Below, one piece after another: positions 4,522 through 5,623 of a stretch of 5,623 bases of DNA. Position numbers and translations under genes: made by a program. The notes beneath the pieces are model-generated. The model did not search any database. It was not told where the DNA came from and saw nothing but the letters and a program-made list of their open reading frames with translations. The first letter of the stretch is position 1, and every line of letters begins with the position of its first letter. This stretch comes from an uncultured Austwickia sp. (lineage in GTDB: Bacteria > Actinomycetota > Actinomycetes > Actinomycetales > Dermatophilaceae): the NCBI GenBank assembly GCA_934678955.1, contig CAKUSI010000263.1, positions 1 through 5,623 of the forward strand, read 5' to 3'.

Positions 4522-5623
4522 CTGTCATCCCCGATCCGGAGTTGTTGAGCTGCGTCGGCCCGGCCCGCGAGGGCGGAGCTGACCGCGATGGTGGCGCCGG
4601 CGACGGCCAGCAGCCCCCCGACGACGGCGCCCACCGTCGCGGGGTCGACCACCAGCGCCGCGGCGGTGGCGCCGCCGGTGAGGGCCGCGAGGTCGACCGC
4701 GCGCACCAGGAGCGCCGCGATCCCGACGCCGAGGGCGAGGCCGAACCCCAGCGCGACGACGATCACCGGCCCGAGCTCCCACGCGGTGAGCGCGCGGAGG
4801 CTTCCGCGGGGCATCCCGAGGGTGTTCAGGACGGCGGCCAGCCCGCGGCGGGACTCCGAGCCCAGCAGCTGGGCGGCCGCGACGGCCAGGGCGAGCAGGC
4901 ACGACGTCGCGGCCGCCAGCAGCGCGAAGATGGCGGTCAGCCCGGAGACGGTGGGGGAGTCGCGCAGCTGGTCCAGCTCGTCGGCCGCCGCCGCGATGCG
5001 GGCGTTCTTGAGCATCCCCCGGATCTCCGCGGTCACGGCGGCGGGGTCCGCGTCGTCGGCCAGCGCGACCAGCGCGAGCGTCGACTTGGCCGCGTCCCCG
5101 CCGGGCCAGCGCTCGGCGTCCACCAGCACCCAGCCGAGCCCGGGCAGCACCCCGGGGAGCACGTCGAGGCGGGCGACCCGGTGCACCGGGCCCAGCTGGT
5201 CGAGCGTTCCCGACGGGGCGTCCGGCACCTCGCCGCCGACCACCACGGGCGCGGGCTCGCCGCCGCCGAACAGCGAGGCGGGGAACGGGGGGAGAGTCGA
5301 AGGCGACGGCGTACGCGTCCAGCAGGCTGCGGTCGGCGAGCCACACCCGGACGTGCGCCTCGCCCTCCTCGGTGGCCAGGCGGACGGACGAGCCGCCCTC
5401 GGAGATCCGCGCGACCGCGGCCACCCCGTCGACGGCGCCGATCCGCTCGGCCGTCTCCGCGGTGATGCGCGGCCCCGAGACCTGAAGGCTGGACCCGGTG
5501 CGCTCCCAGACCGCGCGCTCGGTGTCGTGGGCCAGCGTGCCGAGCAGGAGCGCGCTGGAGAGGGCGAGCGCGCTGCCGAGCGCGACGGCGAGCACGGGGA
5601 TCGCGCCGCCCGCGGGCTCGCGC
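4518..5623 (-). pseudogene. FtsX/MacB-type ABC permease, C-terminal part, frameshifted
   Basis: This is the membrane subunit of the exporter encoded with the two downstream ATPases; its 5' part lies beyond the window. About 367 residues are visible after correction. They show a membrane helix (about 5601-5530), an extracellular domain (about 5530-4950), then three helices (about 4946-4863, 4778-4704, 4637-4569). This 1+3 layout with an RGLAAVLNTLGMPRGSLRAL linker between the second and third visible helices is the FtsX core. The tail LRIGDDR is typical. The upstream half (AVAFDSPP) and the downstream half (FPASLFGGGEPAPVVVGGEV) are in different frames. Removing one base from the G6 run (5287-5292 on plus) joins them smoothly. 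Full-length relatives often carry two FtsX cores, so this is probably the second. It may be a base-calling error or real decay. The stop overlaps the first ATPase by four bases. Confidence 0.85.

Noticed and set aside
2831..4528. A 565-residue minus-strand frame suggesting one large ATPase
   Set aside because: Only the last 240 residues (from ATG 3553) are ATPase. The earlier part is the wrong frame of the upstream ATPase and has Gly/Arg-rich nonsense composition.
3646..4548. A 300-residue plus-strand frame opposite the first ATPase
   Set aside because: It is a Gly/Arg/Val-rich antisense shadow, and the motif-complete ATPase is on the other strand.
5287..5292. Contingency-locus phase variation through the G6 tract
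   Set aside because: Six bases is short for a hypermutable tract, and such runs are common in a genome this GC-rich. A base-calling error or simple mutation is more likely without read-level evidence.

Overview
The window looks like chromosomal DNA of a high-GC actinomycete. The evidence is strong G/C bias at third codon positions, 4-base ATGA/GTGA gene overlaps, GTG starts, a leaderless-looking promoter and protein families common in that phylum. The family within the phylum cannot be fixed from sequence alone. No tRNA, rRNA, CRISPR array or insertion sequence was seen.

Layout. (1) Positions 1-205 are a visibly less GC-rich intergenic stretch with small hairpins, an 11-base palindrome and possibly the first two codons of a leftward gene at the edge. 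(2) Positions 206-876 on the minus strand hold a FitA/FitB-type (VapBC-family) toxin-antitoxin pair: a ribbon-helix-helix antitoxin, then a PIN-domain toxin with all four acidic residues. A GATATC-repeat operator candidate lies just upstream. (3) Positions 1044-2762 on the plus strand hold a NarL/DesK-type two-component system: a membrane histidine kinase, probably leaderless, overlapped by a response regulator. The regulator is broken by a +1 frameshift next to a C4 run. (4) Positions 2777-2840 are a cluster of three hairpins, the last a perfect 12-bp stem, between convergent genes. (5) Positions 2831-5623 on the minus strand hold a translationally coupled ABC exporter module: the C-terminal part of an FtsX/MacB-type permease, also broken by a +1 shift near a G6 run and running off the window, an ATPase with an unusual AbrB-like C-terminal extension, and a second MacB/LolD-type ATPase.

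How the genes may work together. A two-component system beside an FtsX-type ABC transporter is a recurring layout for sensing and responding to envelope stress or antimicrobial compounds. Here the two units converge instead of sharing an operon, so a functional link is inference. The most notable points are the ABC ATPase/AbrB-like fusion and the pair of single-base frameshifts. Both shifts lie at C/G homopolymers and both restore family-like protein when one base is removed. They mean either base-calling errors or decay of one sensor-transporter locus. The toxin-antitoxin pair looks like a separate accessory unit.
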